A stretch of 16,641 bases of DNA from an uncultured Eubacteriales bacterium (lineage in GTDB: Bacteria; Bacillota; Clostridia; Oscillospirales; Acutalibacteraceae). The stretch lies in NCBI GenBank assembly GCA_948762645.1, contig CAQBRY010000037.1:1-16641 (forward strand), given 5' to 3'. The notes under the pieces are model-generated. The model did no database searches. It worked only from the letters and a program-made list of their open reading frames with translations, and was not told the DNA's origin. Below, piece by piece: positions 7,026-14,845 of the stretch; position 1 is the stretch's first letter; each line of letters begins with the position of its first letter. The translations under genes and the position numbers were made by a program.

Positions 7026-7106
7026 ATGGAGCAACTTGGGGCTAGTGATGATATGTACCCTCTTGCCTGTGAAAAATATCCCCCTCCAGCAAAAACGCCG
7101 CTATAA
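7026..7106 (+). CDS. Possible short peptide or gene remnant, 26 aa
   Basis: Reads MEQLGASDDMYPLACEKYPP then PAKTPL and stops. Its composition (Pro, Cys, acidic residues) and higher GC content differ from the AT-rich flanks, so this looks like real coding sequence or the end of a lost gene. There is no ribosome-binding site. No family recognised with confidence. Confidence 0.25.
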   Translation: MEQLGASDDMYPLACEKYPPPAKTPL

Positions 7107-7114
7107 ACGGCGTT
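7094..7114. repeat. Short GC-rich hairpin
   Basis: AACGCCG (7094-7100) and CGGCGTT (7108-7114) pair around a 7-nt loop; no T run follows. It overlaps the end of the 26-codon frame. Confidence 0.45.
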
Positions 7115-7435
7115 GTACTGCGGCTTGTAACTATTCAATATAATTATATGCTATATAAAATAAATCTTATTTTTCGTATTTTAATTTTCAATTTTTCTAA
7201 TACATATTTATCAAAAAATTAATTATTATATTTTAATTTTAAAAAAAATACTACATAATAAAAAATAAGTCACATCGTTATTAACAAACTTTATTTTATT
7301 TATAAATACGCCTTGACAATATTCAAAAAAGCATCTTAAAAATTAAATTATACGTGATAAAAAACAAAAAATTAAATAAGAAAGGTATGTTGAACAATGA
7401 TAAGGGAAGATAAGCGTCAAGGCACATGCTAACTC

Positions 7436-8125
7436 GGTAGAGCTAAAAATAGACAGAAGGCAAAAGGTGACGGAAACAAAAAAGAAAAGAGAGTAAAAAA
7501 TCATGTGTAAAGATTTAGAGGCAGAGTAAGTTTTACGAGCGAAGCGTGCTAAATAAAGGCGTAAAAGTCAATTAGTACGTTCTACCGTATAGGTATTCGA
7601 TTTGCCAACAATATGATTTTTAGGATTTATCAGATTATATGAATCCCAGGTATCTGTAGCGTAAATTTTTGCATCTATATGTTCAATATTTCGAAATAGA
7701 TTTTCAAAACTTGAAGTGTTCCGAGAACCTACAAAGAATCCCTTTATCTTTTGTAAGTATCGCTCTACTGTCAACCATATCCATTTTTTGTTCGATTTTT
7801 TTAAAGCTTACGCACATTTCGTCCAGTTCCAGAACATCTACTTTCTCTGCTTTTCTTTCTTCAAAAGCTATATCCTTTATTTTTTACCTGCTTTATTTAC
7901 CTGGTTTATTACTGCTGTGTGGCTAATTCCCAGCAACCTTTCTATTCTTCTAAATCCTATACCCTCTAGATAGTATCTTAGTGCCCCACTTTTTACCTCT
8001 ATTGGATATCCATGTGGCTCGCTTTTGGTATAATTACATCCACATCTTTTACATTCGTATCTTTATTTTCCGCCTTTAAATCCATTTTTTGTCTTTTCTT
8101 CTCCTTTACATTTTGGACATCTCAT
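7436..8125 (-). pseudogene. IS1-family transposase (copy B), dead
   Basis: Starts MRCPKCKGEEKTKNGFKGGK, then a TAA where Gln is expected, then RYECKRCGCNYTKSEPHGYP. This is the InsA-type zinc finger with CPKC and CKRCGC pairs. The helix-turn-helix ERLLGISHTAVINQVNKAGK follows. The catalytic part has the same two poly-A length changes and the same TGA after VERTN as copy A. The tail LLRLYLARFARKTYSASKSL is closer to the family norm than in copy A. With four lesions it cannot make transposase. Confidence 0.78.
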
Positions 8126-8127
8126 TT

Positions 8128-8146
8128 CTAATCATCTCGTGATTAG
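8128..8146 (-). promoter_or_regulatory. Palindrome just before the IS1 transposase start (copy B)
   Basis: CTAATCA-n5-TGATTAG ends 2 nt before the ATG at 8125. The same 7-bp arms, with a different 5-nt centre, are found at the same place in copy C (14846-14864). Possible operator for the transposase, or an mRNA stem that masks the ribosome-binding site. Confidence 0.55.
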
Positions 8147-8287
8147 TTTTACCCTCTTTCTATCTATTTTGGCACTTCCAAGTAAGGAAGAAAAAACGCG
8201 TATAAGGTTAACTTGTAAGATAAAAGTAGACAGATAAAAACAGTTTACTTTTTTGATTGTTATAATTTTAATAAGGAGATGATGAAA

Positions 8288-8584
8288 ATGGGAAGAAAAA
8301 ATGAGAATTACAAATAGAGTTTTAAAAATAAGGTTTATCAACAAATCAGGTAGCTAAAGAAGATATTTCAGGAGAGATACTTAGGAATTGGATTATAAAG
8401 TATTCAAAATTTGGAGAAACAGCACCAGAAAATAAAAAGAATCCCGGGAATCCATATTGATAAGAAACAACTAACAAAAGAAGAACAATTGGAATATGAA
8501 AATATGAAATTAAAAATCGAGAAAAAAGTACTAAAAAAGATATCTAATGAAAGAAGATGTCCAATTGTAAAACTTATGAAGTAA
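8288..8584 (+). pseudogene. IS3-family OrfA (helix-turn-helix subunit), dead
   Basis: After AAGGAG, the ATG at 8288 gives MGRKNENYK then TAG. Shifted fragments follow: NQVAKEDISGEILRNWIIKY-like sequence, SKFGETAPENKKNPG, DKKQLTKEEQLEYENMKLKI and EKKVLKKISNERRCPIVKLM, ending at TAA 8582. The order (DNA-binding helix-turn-helix, then a leucine-zipper-like EELEYENMKLKIEKKVL) is that of IS3 OrfA. At least three lesions. Confidence 0.7.
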
Positions 8585-9452
8585 CTCAAATAAAATTTGA
8601 AATAATAGAATTATTAGGTAAAGGCTATAACATAAAATCATTATGTAGCACTATGAAGGTATCAAGATCCGGTTATTATAAGTGGTTAAAAAATAAACAA
8701 TTATGAAATAAATAGAGAAAAATTAGGAAAGCTTATCAAAGATATTCATAAAAGAAAACCGAATTACGGATATCATAGAATAAATGCAGTTATAAGAAAA
8801 GAAACAGGTTGTATTGTATCACGTAATTTGGCTTACAAAGTGTGAAAATTAAATATAAAATTAAAAGCAAAACATTATAAATATAAGAACCTTGGACCTG
8901 CATCGGTTAATTTTTCTAATATAATGTGCGGAAATCGGAAAACAGCAAAACCATTTGAAAAAATTGTTTCAGATACAACGAAAATATGGTTTATAAAGAA
9001 AGACATATGACCTAACATTTTATTTAGATGTATTTAATAATGAAATTGTTGGTTCTGATGTCAGAGAATCAATGAACGGAAATAGAGATTAATCATCGTA
9101 AAGCATTAAATAATATGTTAAATAATAAAATAAAAAGAGGATATAAAGACCAAAATACAATTGTTCACACTGATCAAGGTGCTGTGCATTTCTCAATGTC
9201 ATTTAACAATATATTTAATTCTTATAAAGTAATTAGATCTATAAACTGGTGCTCCTACTGGCAATCCAGTTATTGAATCAAAAAAATGGCTGGATTAAGC
9301 AAGAAATATATATTGATTTTGACATCAATAATTTTAACACTGTTCAAGAATATATTAATGATATTGTTTATAATAATAATCACTTAAGACTAAGTTATTC
9401 ATTAAATTATAAAACCTCTATTCAATATAATTTTGTATTAGGATTCAATTAA
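8574..9452 (+). pseudogene. IS3-family OrfB (DDE transposase subunit), dead
   Basis: Overlaps the end of OrfA as usual in IS3. Pieces include YEVTQIKFEIIELLGKGYNI, VSRSGYYKWLKNKQ, KRKPNYGYHRINAVIRKETG, FEKIVSDTTKIWF (first catalytic Asp), LTFYLDVFNNEIVGSDVRES, NTIVHTDQGAVHFS (second Asp) and IESKNGWIKQEIYIDF (catalytic Glu). The tail NNNHLRLSYSLNYKTSIQYN follows. Frame shifts and stops occur at about 8704, 8846, 9007, 9090 and 9240. The DDE triad remains readable, so the decay looks recent. Confidence 0.8.
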
Positions 9453-9499
9453 TACTTTTTGTGTATACTTTTTGTTGATAAGCTCATGGAGTAGTGTTT

Positions 9500-11032
9500 T
9501 TATTTTTTAATATTTATAATATTTGCATTTAGATCTTTATAAAAAGCCGATTCATGCGATACTAATATTAAAGTACCTTCCCATTTAAGAAGTTCTTCTT
9601 TAAGAACACTTTTTGAGTCTACATCTAAATGATTTGTAGGTTCGTCTAGAATTAGAGTATTACATTTCGTAAGCATTAATATGCACAATTTTACTTTAGA
9701 TTGTTCTCCTCCGCTTAGAGTGTTTACAGGCTGGGAAGCATTTTTAGATTTTACCCCACACTGTGCGAGATATTTTCTAATTTCTCTTTCAGAAAGTTTT
9801 GGAAATGCTGATGATACTATATTTATAGGATTAAGAGATGGATTTTTAAAGTCCAGATCTTGTTTAAAGTATCCGATAGATGTGTTGGGTGCAAATTTAA
9901 AAGCCCCAGATATTTTAGGTGTTTTACCGATTAAAGTTTTAAGCAAAGTAGACTTTCCGATACCGTTAAATCCTGTTATTACAGTTTTTTCTCCAGAACG
10001 TATTTTAAAATTAAGTTTTGGAAGAATGGGATATTTGTAGCCTATCTCTAAGTCTTCTACGATCAGTGTGTCTTGGGATGTTATTGGAAGCGAATGGAAT
10101 TTAAAATGTGGTTTTCCTGTTTCTTTGGGAGGGGGAAGCCTATCTATTTTGTTTAGCATTTTTTCTACGCTTTTAGCCATTTTTGCTGTAGACGCTCTAG
10201 CTTTATTTTTAGAAATATAAGTTTCATATTTTTTGATTTGTTTTTTCTGAGCTTCAAATTGACGTATATAATTTTCTTTTTTGAGTCCTTTAAGTTCTAT
10301 AAACTTAGTGAAGTTGCCCGTATACTTTCTTATGCATTGGAATTCTATGTCGCAAATGCAAGTTGTAATTTTATCTAGAAAGTCAAAGTCGTGGGATATT
10401 ACTATAAACGCACCTTCAAAGTTTTTTAGATAATTTGTAAGCCACTGAATATGTTCTTTGTCTAAAAAGTTTGTGGGTTCGTCCAAAAGAAGTATGTTGG
10501 GAGATTCGAGAAGTAATTTGGCAAGTATTACTTTAGCTCTTTGACCTCCGCTAAGATTGGACAGTTTATTATTAATACCTATGGCCGTAATTCCAAGACC
10601 ATCTGCTACTTTCAAAATTGTACTTTCAATTTCGTAAAATCCCCTGTTAACTAGAATACTTTGATAATCTGACGCTTTGTCCATATTTTCGTTTGACATA
10701 TTTTTTTCCATATCGCTGTAAATTTTATTCAGTTCAGATTCTATCATATAAAGATCGTTGTACGAAGTTTTTAGATACTGCATTATAGTAAGATTTTGAT
10801 CTATTTTTGCATGTTGGTCAAGGTAACCTATTTTAGCACCTTTTTGCCATCTGATTTCACCTTTGTCGGGGATTATTTCTCCTGTTATTGAATTTAGAAG
10901 AGTTGTTTTTCCTGTACCGTTTTGTCCGACAAGACCCATATGTTCGCCTTTGAATAGTTCAAAGGATACGTCTTTATATAAAAGTTTATCTCCAAAAGAA
11001 TGAGATAGATTTATTATTTCCAATAGTGCCAT
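9500..11032 (-). CDS. ABC-F family ATPase, 510 aa
   Basis: Two ABC ATPase domains and no membrane segment, the ABC-F layout of proteins that act on the ribosome. Domain 1: Walker A G36QNGTGKTT44, signature LSGGQ 160-164, Walker B LLLDEP (D184, E185), H-loop H214. Linker of about 240-310, rich in Lys and helical (the P-site tRNA interaction region). Domain 2: Walker A G354FNGIGKST362, signature LSGGE 439-443, Walker B ILDEP (D463, E464), H493. Both catalytic Glu are present. It resembles a housekeeping clostridial ABC-F of similar length more than a known antibiotic-resistance ABC-F; I cannot decide between translation factor and ribosome protection. GGAAAG lies before the ATG at 11032. It is transcribed divergently from the glycosylase gene. 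An IS3 end lies 20 nt beyond its stop. Confidence 0.93.
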   Translation of the reverse strand: MALLEIINLSHSFGDKLLYKDVSFELFKGEHMGLVGQNGTGKTTLLNSITGEIIPDKGEIRWQKGAKIGYLDQHAKIDQNLTIMQYLKTSYNDLYMIESELNKIYSDMEKNMSNENMDKASDYQSILVNRGFYEIESTILKVADGLGITAIGINNKLSNLSGGQRAKVILAKLLLESPNILLLDEPTNFLDKEHIQWLTNYLKNFEGAFIVISHDFDFLDKITTCICDIEFQCIRKYTGNFTKFIELKGLKKENYIRQFEAQKKQIKKYETYISKNKARASTAKMAKSVEKMLNKIDRLPPPKETGKPHFKFHSLPITSQDTLIVEDLEIGYKYPILPKLNFKIRSGEKTVITGFNGIGKSTLLKTLIGKTPKISGAFKFAPNTSIGYFKQDLDFKNPSLNPINIVSSAFPKLSEREIRKYLAQCGVKSKNASQPVNTLSGGEQSKVKLCILMLTKCNTLILDEPTNHLDVDSKSVLKEELLKWEGTLILVSHESAFYKDLNANIINIKK

Positions 11033-11055
11033 AATTACTTTCCTTTTTTATTTGT

Positions 11056-11084
11056 TTGAAAAATGTATATATAAAAAATATAAT
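11056..11084 (+). promoter_or_regulatory. Sigma-A promoter of the glycosylase-lipase pair
   Basis: TTGAAA (11056-11061), a 17-bp spacer and a perfect TATAAT (11079-11084). It lies in the 133-bp gap between the divergent ABC-F gene and the glycosylase. Confidence 0.7.
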
Positions 11085-11165
11085 ATTTTTATAAGCTATT
11101 ATTTAATATTATCATATATTTTTATAGCTTTCATTATTTTTATAAAATTTAAATTATTTTAAGGA

Positions 11166-11678
11166 ATGAATCTATTGAGAATAAGCTTTGATATGTATAA
11201 ATTGACTTCTGTGGAACTATCGCCAAAATTATTGGGTAAAGTTTTATGCAGAAGATTAGGGACTGAGATATTAAAATGCAGAATAACAGAAACTGAAGCT
11301 TACTATAGTCAGTTAGACACTGCTTGTCATGCACATAAAGGTAAAACTAATCGTACCAGGGTAATGTATGAAGAGGGAGGATTAGCGTATGTTTATTTAT
11401 GCTATGGAATTCACTGGATGTTAAATGTTGTTACAGGTGAAAAGGATATTCCTCAGGCTGTACTTATTAGAGGTGTGGAAGGGTATAACGGTCCAGGAAA
11501 ACTTACTAAATTTTTAAATATAGATGGAAATCTAAATGGAGAAAATTTAATTTTATCTGATAAACTTTGGATAGAAGACGATAATTTTACGTGTAGTTTT
11601 AAAGCAACCAAGAGAATAGGAATAGATTACGCTACCGATGAATATATAAATAAATTGTGGAGATTCGTTTGTATTTAG
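11166..11678 (+). CDS. DNA-3-methyladenine glycosylase (AAG/MPG family), compact form
   Basis: Removes alkylated purines such as 3-methyladenine from DNA to begin base-excision repair. Seen motifs, numbered from the ATG at 11166: LLGKVLCRR (22-30), TETEAYY with the presumed catalytic E42, the TACHAHKGKTNRTRVMYE block (52-69), AYVYLCYGIHWMLNVV (74-89), NGPGKLTKFLNID (108-120) and RIGIDYATDEYINKLWRFVC near the end. Usual members have about 190-200 residues; here about 20 residues between VLIRGVEG and NGPGKL are absent, but all core blocks remain. AAGGA touches the ATG at 11166 and cannot serve it. The TTG at 11175, 9 nt downstream in frame, fits better and would give 167 residues. The lipase gene follows after 41 nt in the same direction. 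Confidence 0.9.
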   Translation: MNLLRISFDMYKLTSVELSPKLLGKVLCRRLGTEILKCRITETEAYYSQLDTACHAHKGKTNRTRVMYEEGGLAYVYLCYGIHWMLNVVTGEKDIPQAVLIRGVEGYNGPGKLTKFLNIDGNLNGENLILSDKLWIEDDNFTCSFKATKRIGIDYATDEYINKLWRFVCI

Positions 11679-11719
11679 AATGTTTATGAAAGATTGACGA
11701 ATATTTAGCATATATTTTC

Positions 11720-12406
11720 ATGGTGATAAATTTGGATAAACATGAAATTACAAAAATGCTTGAATACTCAGGTCTTTCTTATAAAAATGTTCAGCCGGAA
11801 AATCCAAAAGAATCAGTTGTTTTTATAAATGATGGAAAAACGGATATACAGTGCTTCGTGAGGAAAAAGCAAGGTAAACTAATAATAGTATTTCGAGGTT
11901 CAGACTCAAAAAAAGATTGGCTTACGGACTTTCAATTTTGGAAAAAAACTGTTCCTTACAATAACTTTTCAAGTAAAATAAGGGTTCACAGTGGATTCTT
12001 AAATGCATATAGGTCTAAAAATGTAAGGGACAAAATCCATTCTTTAATTACCAAAGATATATACAAAATTCAAATTACAGGTCATTCTTATGGAGCAGGA
12101 CTTGCTACTCTTTGCGCTGTGGATCTTGAATATAATTTCAGTTCCATAGATTATGAAGTTGTGTTGTTTGGATCTCCAAGAGTAGGCAATAGAGCATTTA
12201 AAGAATCGTATAATAAAAGAGTTTTTAAAACGATAAGAGTAGAAAATGGAAATGATATTGTAACTAAGATACCGTTTAAATTTTTAGGGTACAGGCATGT
12301 AGGCGTAAAATTACATATAGGTTTGCCACAATTATTTGGAGTGATTTCTTTTTCTGATCATGAATTGCAAAAATATTATAATAAACTTTTAAATTTTTTT
12401 TACTAG
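11720..12406 (+). CDS. Class 3 lipase (alpha/beta hydrolase), about 224-228 aa
   Basis: Class 3 lipase fold. Seen motifs, numbered from 11720: IIVFRGSDSKKDWLTDFQFW (55-74, with the oxyanion and WxxD parts), VHSGFLNAY (89-97), nucleophile elbow GHSYGAGLA with S123, FGSPRVGNRAF (150-160), D179 in NDIVTKIP, YRHVG (191-195) and H214 in SDHELQKYY as the likely catalytic His. No signal peptide or membrane segment, so it is probably cytoplasmic; the substrate is unknown (acylglycerol or phospholipid esters are usual). The ATG at 11720 lacks a ribosome-binding site. The in-frame TTG at 11732 has GGTGA 5 nt before it and may be the real start. A strong terminator follows at 12430. Confidence 0.88.
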   Translation: MVINLDKHEITKMLEYSGLSYKNVQPENPKESVVFINDGKTDIQCFVRKKQGKLIIVFRGSDSKKDWLTDFQFWKKTVPYNNFSSKIRVHSGFLNAYRSKNVRDKIHSLITKDIYKIQITGHSYGAGLATLCAVDLEYNFSSIDYEVVLFGSPRVGNRAFKESYNKRVFKTIRVENGNDIVTKIPFKFLGYRHVGVKLHIGLPQLFGVISFSDHELQKYYNKLLNFFY

Positions 12407-12429
12407 TACTTTTATCTTACTACATAAAG

Positions 12430-12460
12430 ACGCACTAGATTAAATTTCTAGTGCGTTTTT
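12430..12460. terminator. Strong intrinsic terminator between lipase and spoVT
   Basis: ACGCACTAGA (12430-12439) pairs perfectly with TCTAGTGCGT (12447-12456) around a 7-nt loop and is followed by TTTT. It lies between two converging genes and probably ends the lipase transcript; the weaker A run on the other side could let it act for spoVT as well. Confidence 0.85.
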
Positions 12461-12463
12461 ATA

Positions 12464-13015
12464 TTATTCTTCCATTTGTTTTCCAAGAAAGTTTGCGGCT
12501 GTCTGGGCAAGTTTCGTATTGGATTCTACTGCTGAGTCTGTTAGTTGTACTTCTTCAGCATGAAGCATAATTACTGCTCCGGTGACGTCTCCGGAAGATA
12601 TAATTGGGTATACTAAACATGCTGATTTGTCTATACCTTCTACCGGAAGAAAATTTTTATTTTTAGTTGTCCATGCAGAAAAGCTTTGACGTGCTTCCAT
12701 AAGGTCTTCTAAGGACTGTGTAATACGTCTTTCTAAAAATTCCTTTTTAGATATTCCTGCAACTGCGACTATATGGTCTCTGTCACAAAATAAAGTCGGA
12801 AGTGACGTTGCTTTAAATAATACTTCTGCGTATTGAGAAGCAAAAGTGGACAATTCACCTATTGGAGAGTATTTTTTGAATACTACCTCACCGTTTGTAT
12901 CTGTGTATATTTCAAGTGGGTCTCCTTCTCTAATTCTAAGAGTTCTTCTTATTTCTTTTGGGATTACTATACGCCCTAAGTCATCAATTCTTCTTACTAT
13001 TCCTGTAGCTTTCAT
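12464..13015 (-). CDS. spoVT: Stage V sporulation protein T
   Basis: SpoVT is the transcription regulator that acts in the forespore under sigma-G. The 183 residues match the two-domain layout. The AbrB-type swapped-hairpin DNA-binding domain is at about 1-50 (MKATGIVRRIDDLGRIVIPK, EIRRTLRIREGDPLEIYT). A GAF-like sensory domain covers about 56-178 (LPTLFCDRDHIVAVAGISKK, SACLVYPIISSGDVTGAVIM). Its length is close to the Bacillus protein (178). AGGAGG lies 6-7 nt before the ATG at 13015, an excellent site. On its strand a TATACT box lies at 13059-13054 without a clear -35, and a palindrome lies in the leader. The gene is complete, which supports an organism that can still form spores or recently could. 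Confidence 0.95.
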   Translation of the reverse strand: MKATGIVRRIDDLGRIVIPKEIRRTLRIREGDPLEIYTDTNGEVVFKKYSPIGELSTFASQYAEVLFKATSLPTLFCDRDHIVAVAGISKKEFLERRITQSLEDLMEARQSFSAWTTKNKNFLPVEGIDKSACLVYPIISSGDVTGAVIMLHAEEVQLTDSAVESNTKLAQTAANFLGKQMEE

Positions 13016-13029
13016 TTTTTACCTCCTTA

Positions 13030-13045
13030 GCAATATAAATATTGC
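13030..13045 (-). promoter_or_regulatory. Palindrome in the spoVT leader
   Basis: GCAATAT-2-ATATTGC lies directly before the ribosome-binding site of spoVT. Its position suggests an operator (perhaps autoregulation, which is known for SpoVT) or a small mRNA stem. The role is inferred. Confidence 0.4.
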
Positions 13046-13055
13046 ATTTTGTTAG

Positions 13056-13299
13056 TATAAATAATAGTTTGCAAAGTTAGTTTTACACATTTATCACAAT
13101 ATATTCATATTATTTTATAAAATTTTGCTATAAATATATAGTTGTTGTTTTTATATTTATATAAATAGTAATTTTTTAAAAAATTATTTAATTCATAGAA
13201 TAAGAAGTGGTTTTTTGAATCTGACGTCTGATATGAAAGTGAGAAAATTAGAGGGATTCAGCGGGATAAAAATAGGGACGTTAAGAAAATAGAAATAAG
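13056..13299. other. AT-rich gap between spoVT and the ferredoxin gene
   Basis: No gene. It holds the spoVT promoter region on one side and ends at the ferredoxin promoter on the other. Confidence 0.5.
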
Positions 13300-13328
13300 T
13301 TGATAATAGATAAATAATTGAATATAAT
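13300..13328 (+). promoter_or_regulatory. Sigma-A promoter of the ferredoxin gene
   Basis: TTGATA (13300-13305), a 17-bp spacer, and a perfect TATAAT (13323-13328); the ATG follows 31 nt later, after GGAGG. Confidence 0.8.
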
Positions 13329-13358
13329 ATTAAATATATTATTTATGGAGGTATTTTT

Positions 13359-13544
13359 ATGAAAGCGATGGTTAATGAAGAATGTATAAGTTGTGGGATG
13401 TGTATAGATATATGTCCAGAGGTTTTCAGCTATAACGAGGAAGAAAAATCGCAGGCAATAGAAAGTGACATACCAACCAAACTTGAAGAAAAAGTAGTAG
13501 AAGCACAGAATTCTTGCCCGGTTGACGCTATCAAAGTAGAATAG
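13359..13544 (+). CDS. [4Fe-4S] ferredoxin, single cluster, 61 aa
   Basis: Small soluble electron carrier. C9-x2-C12-x2-C15 plus C53-P provide the four ligands of one [4Fe-4S] cluster (MKAMVNEECISCGMCIDICP and NSCPVDAIKVE). C19, followed by Pro, is kept from the two-cluster ancestor, but the second cluster's other cysteines are absent. The middle is acidic (PEVFSYNEEEKSQAIESD), normal for ferredoxins. GGAGG lies 8 nt before the ATG at 13359. It is monocistronic: own promoter at 13300 and a strong terminator at 13563. Its redox partner cannot be inferred from the neighbours. Confidence 0.95.
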   Translation: MKAMVNEECISCGMCIDICPEVFSYNEEEKSQAIESDIPTKLEEKVVEAQNSCPVDAIKVE

Positions 13545-13562
13545 ACTTAAATATTATAAAGA

Positions 13563-13598
13563 AAAAATCCGATAGGTAGTTTATCCTATCGGATTTTT
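13563..13598 (+). terminator. Strong intrinsic terminator of the ferredoxin gene
   Basis: A 14-bp perfect stem, AAAAATCCGATAGG (13563-13576) with CCTATCGGATTTTT (13585-13598), and an 8-nt loop. It is symmetric in its A and T runs, so it can work both ways. Confidence 0.9.
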
Positions 13599-13599
13599 A

Positions 13600-14146
13600 T
13601 TTGCGACATTATTAATGGAAGATTATTTTATTATCGTAATGAAAGTAGGATAGATTTAGATGTTATAAGGATGTAATTTAATAGATATTGGAATTTGTAG
13701 ACTAACTTTACGTAGCAATGAATCATATAAATTAACAAAAAACATTTTAGATATAAAGTATATTACACACGATACAGATTAAAAAATAAGTTATTTTTCA
13801 AAAACTATATATAAAGGGTAATTAAGAGAAAAAATAAATTTCCTCAATAAATGGTGTAAATTGGCCGATTGATTAGATCAAACAAAAATAATTTAATAAA
13901 TATTTAATTATAAAAACTGCATTTTGATCAAAAAAATCAGAATTTTATTTATAAAGACATAATAAATAAAAGAAATAGTTGATAAATACATTATAATTGA
14001 GATCAAAACTTTTGAAAAAACACCAAATAGGTTAACGTGAAACCAATACGTTAACTCCACGTCAAGGTAAGCGACCTACCTCACGCACAACTACATAATT
14101 AGCACTTGACACCATAAAAGTGAAAAATGTAAATATCCGAGAAAAC
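13600..14146. other. Gene-free AT-rich stretch before IS1 copy C
   Basis: No coding frame. GATCAAA occurs three times (13876, 13926, 14001), the second inside a perfect 12-bp palindrome TTTTGATCAAAA (13922-13933). The last 120 bp are richer in GC and structured: a hairpin at 14031-14055, then AGGTA/TACCT (14065-14081). Confidence 0.4.
14031..14055. repeat. Perfect 8-bp inverted repeat
   Basis: GTTAACGT (14031-14038) and ACGTTAAC (14048-14055) around 9 nt, in the GC-richer block just outside IS1 copy C. It could be an operator or the end of a lost element. Confidence 0.5.
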
Positions 14147-14843
14147 GGTAGAGCTAAAAAAAGACAGAAGACATAAAGATGGCGAAAGGAAATAGAGATA
14201 AAGAGAATAAAAAATCATGTCTAAAGATTTAAAAACAAAATAAGTTTTGCGAGTAAAACGGACTAAATAGTATCGTAAAAGTCGGTTAGTATGTTCTACG
14301 GTATAGGCATGAGCTTTACAAACAATATATTTTTTTAGGGTCAATTAAATTATATGCCTCCAAAGCATCTGTAGCGTATGCCTTCACGTTTAGCCTTTGT
14401 ATATTTTGAGAAAATTTCTCAAAGCTTTACGTTTCAAAATAGCCCACATAAAATCCTCGTATTTTTCGAGAGGCTCTCTACTGCCAACTATGTCCATTTT
14501 TTGTTCGATTTTTTAAGGTTTACACACAACTCGTCAAGCTCCGGGACATCTACTTTCTCTGTTTTTCTTCCTTAAAAAGCGGTATCTTTTATTTTTTCTC
14601 CGATCTTTTTTACCCAGTATATCACTGCTGAATGGCTTACCCCCCGGTAATCTTTCTATTCGCCTCTAAAACCTATACCCTATATATTAATATACCTTAG
14701 TACTTCTCTTTTTACCTCTGCGGATATTCATGTGGCGTTCTTTGGGTATAATTGAATCCACATGTTTTACATTTATATTTTTGCATTCCGCTTTTAAATC
14801 TATTTTTTGTCTTTTCTTTTCATTTGCTTTTTGGACATCTCAT
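14147..14843 (-). pseudogene. IS1-family transposase (copy C), dead
   Basis: Starts MRCPKSK then TGA, so even the first zinc-finger Cys pair is damaged. Recognisable parts are KEKTKNRFKSGMQKYKCKTC, GFNYTQRTPHEYP, AVIYWVKKIGEKIKDTAF, EKVDVPELDELCVNLKKSNK, KKWT then TAG, LAVE, and the tail VEHTNRLLRYYLVRFTRKTY with SKSLDMIFYSL. Unlike A and B, its frame is continuous through both poly-A runs and it keeps Arg after HTN, so it shows the ancestral state at the sites that are broken in A and B. Confidence 0.72.
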
Positions 14844-14845
14844 TT

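Larger units (their letters stand above)
6733..7435. other. AT-rich intergenic stretch upstream of the integrase
   Basis: No convincing long gene. The 6980-7120 part is richer in GC and holds a short frame (7026-7106) and a GC hairpin (7094-7114). A TTGACA at 7313 lacks a good partner box. Near 7397, ATG ATA AGG starts a frame of 11 codons (MIREDKRQGTC) that stops just before IS1 copy B, perhaps a gene start destroyed nearby. Confidence 0.35.
7436..8179 (-). mobile_element. IS1-family element, copy B, full length
   Basis: About 744 bp. On the minus strand the left end is GGAAGTGCCAAAATAGATAG (8179 inward) and the right end runs CTATTTTTAGCTCTACC to 7436. The two ends are imperfect inverted repeats. 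The length fits the IS1 family (about 750 bp). I see no matching 8-9 bp target duplication (flanks CTAACTC and AAGTAAG), so the flanks have probably changed since insertion. Confidence 0.75.
8214..9480 (+). mobile_element. IS3-family element (IS150-like), decayed
   Basis: About 1267 bp. The left end TGTAAGATAAAAGTAGACA (from 8214) and the inverse of the right end, TATCAACAAAAAGTATACAC (ending at 9480), match at most positions without gaps. The flanks AACT and AGCT differ by one base and could be a worn 4-bp target duplication. Two overlapping frames of orfA/orfB type lie inside. It abuts the end of the ABC-F gene without damaging it. Confidence 0.7.

Noticed and set aside
3534..8179. Composite transposon bounded by IS1 copies A and B
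   Set aside because: Copy A lacks its outer end and both transposases are dead, so the pair cannot move as a unit.
9681..10040. 119-codon open frame on the plus strand
   Set aside because: It lies entirely inside the ABC-F gene, opposite strand, without a ribosome-binding site or recognisable protein.
14099..14344. 81-codon minus-strand frame taken as a gene
   Set aside because: It is the tail of the IS1 copy C transposase running past the end of the element.
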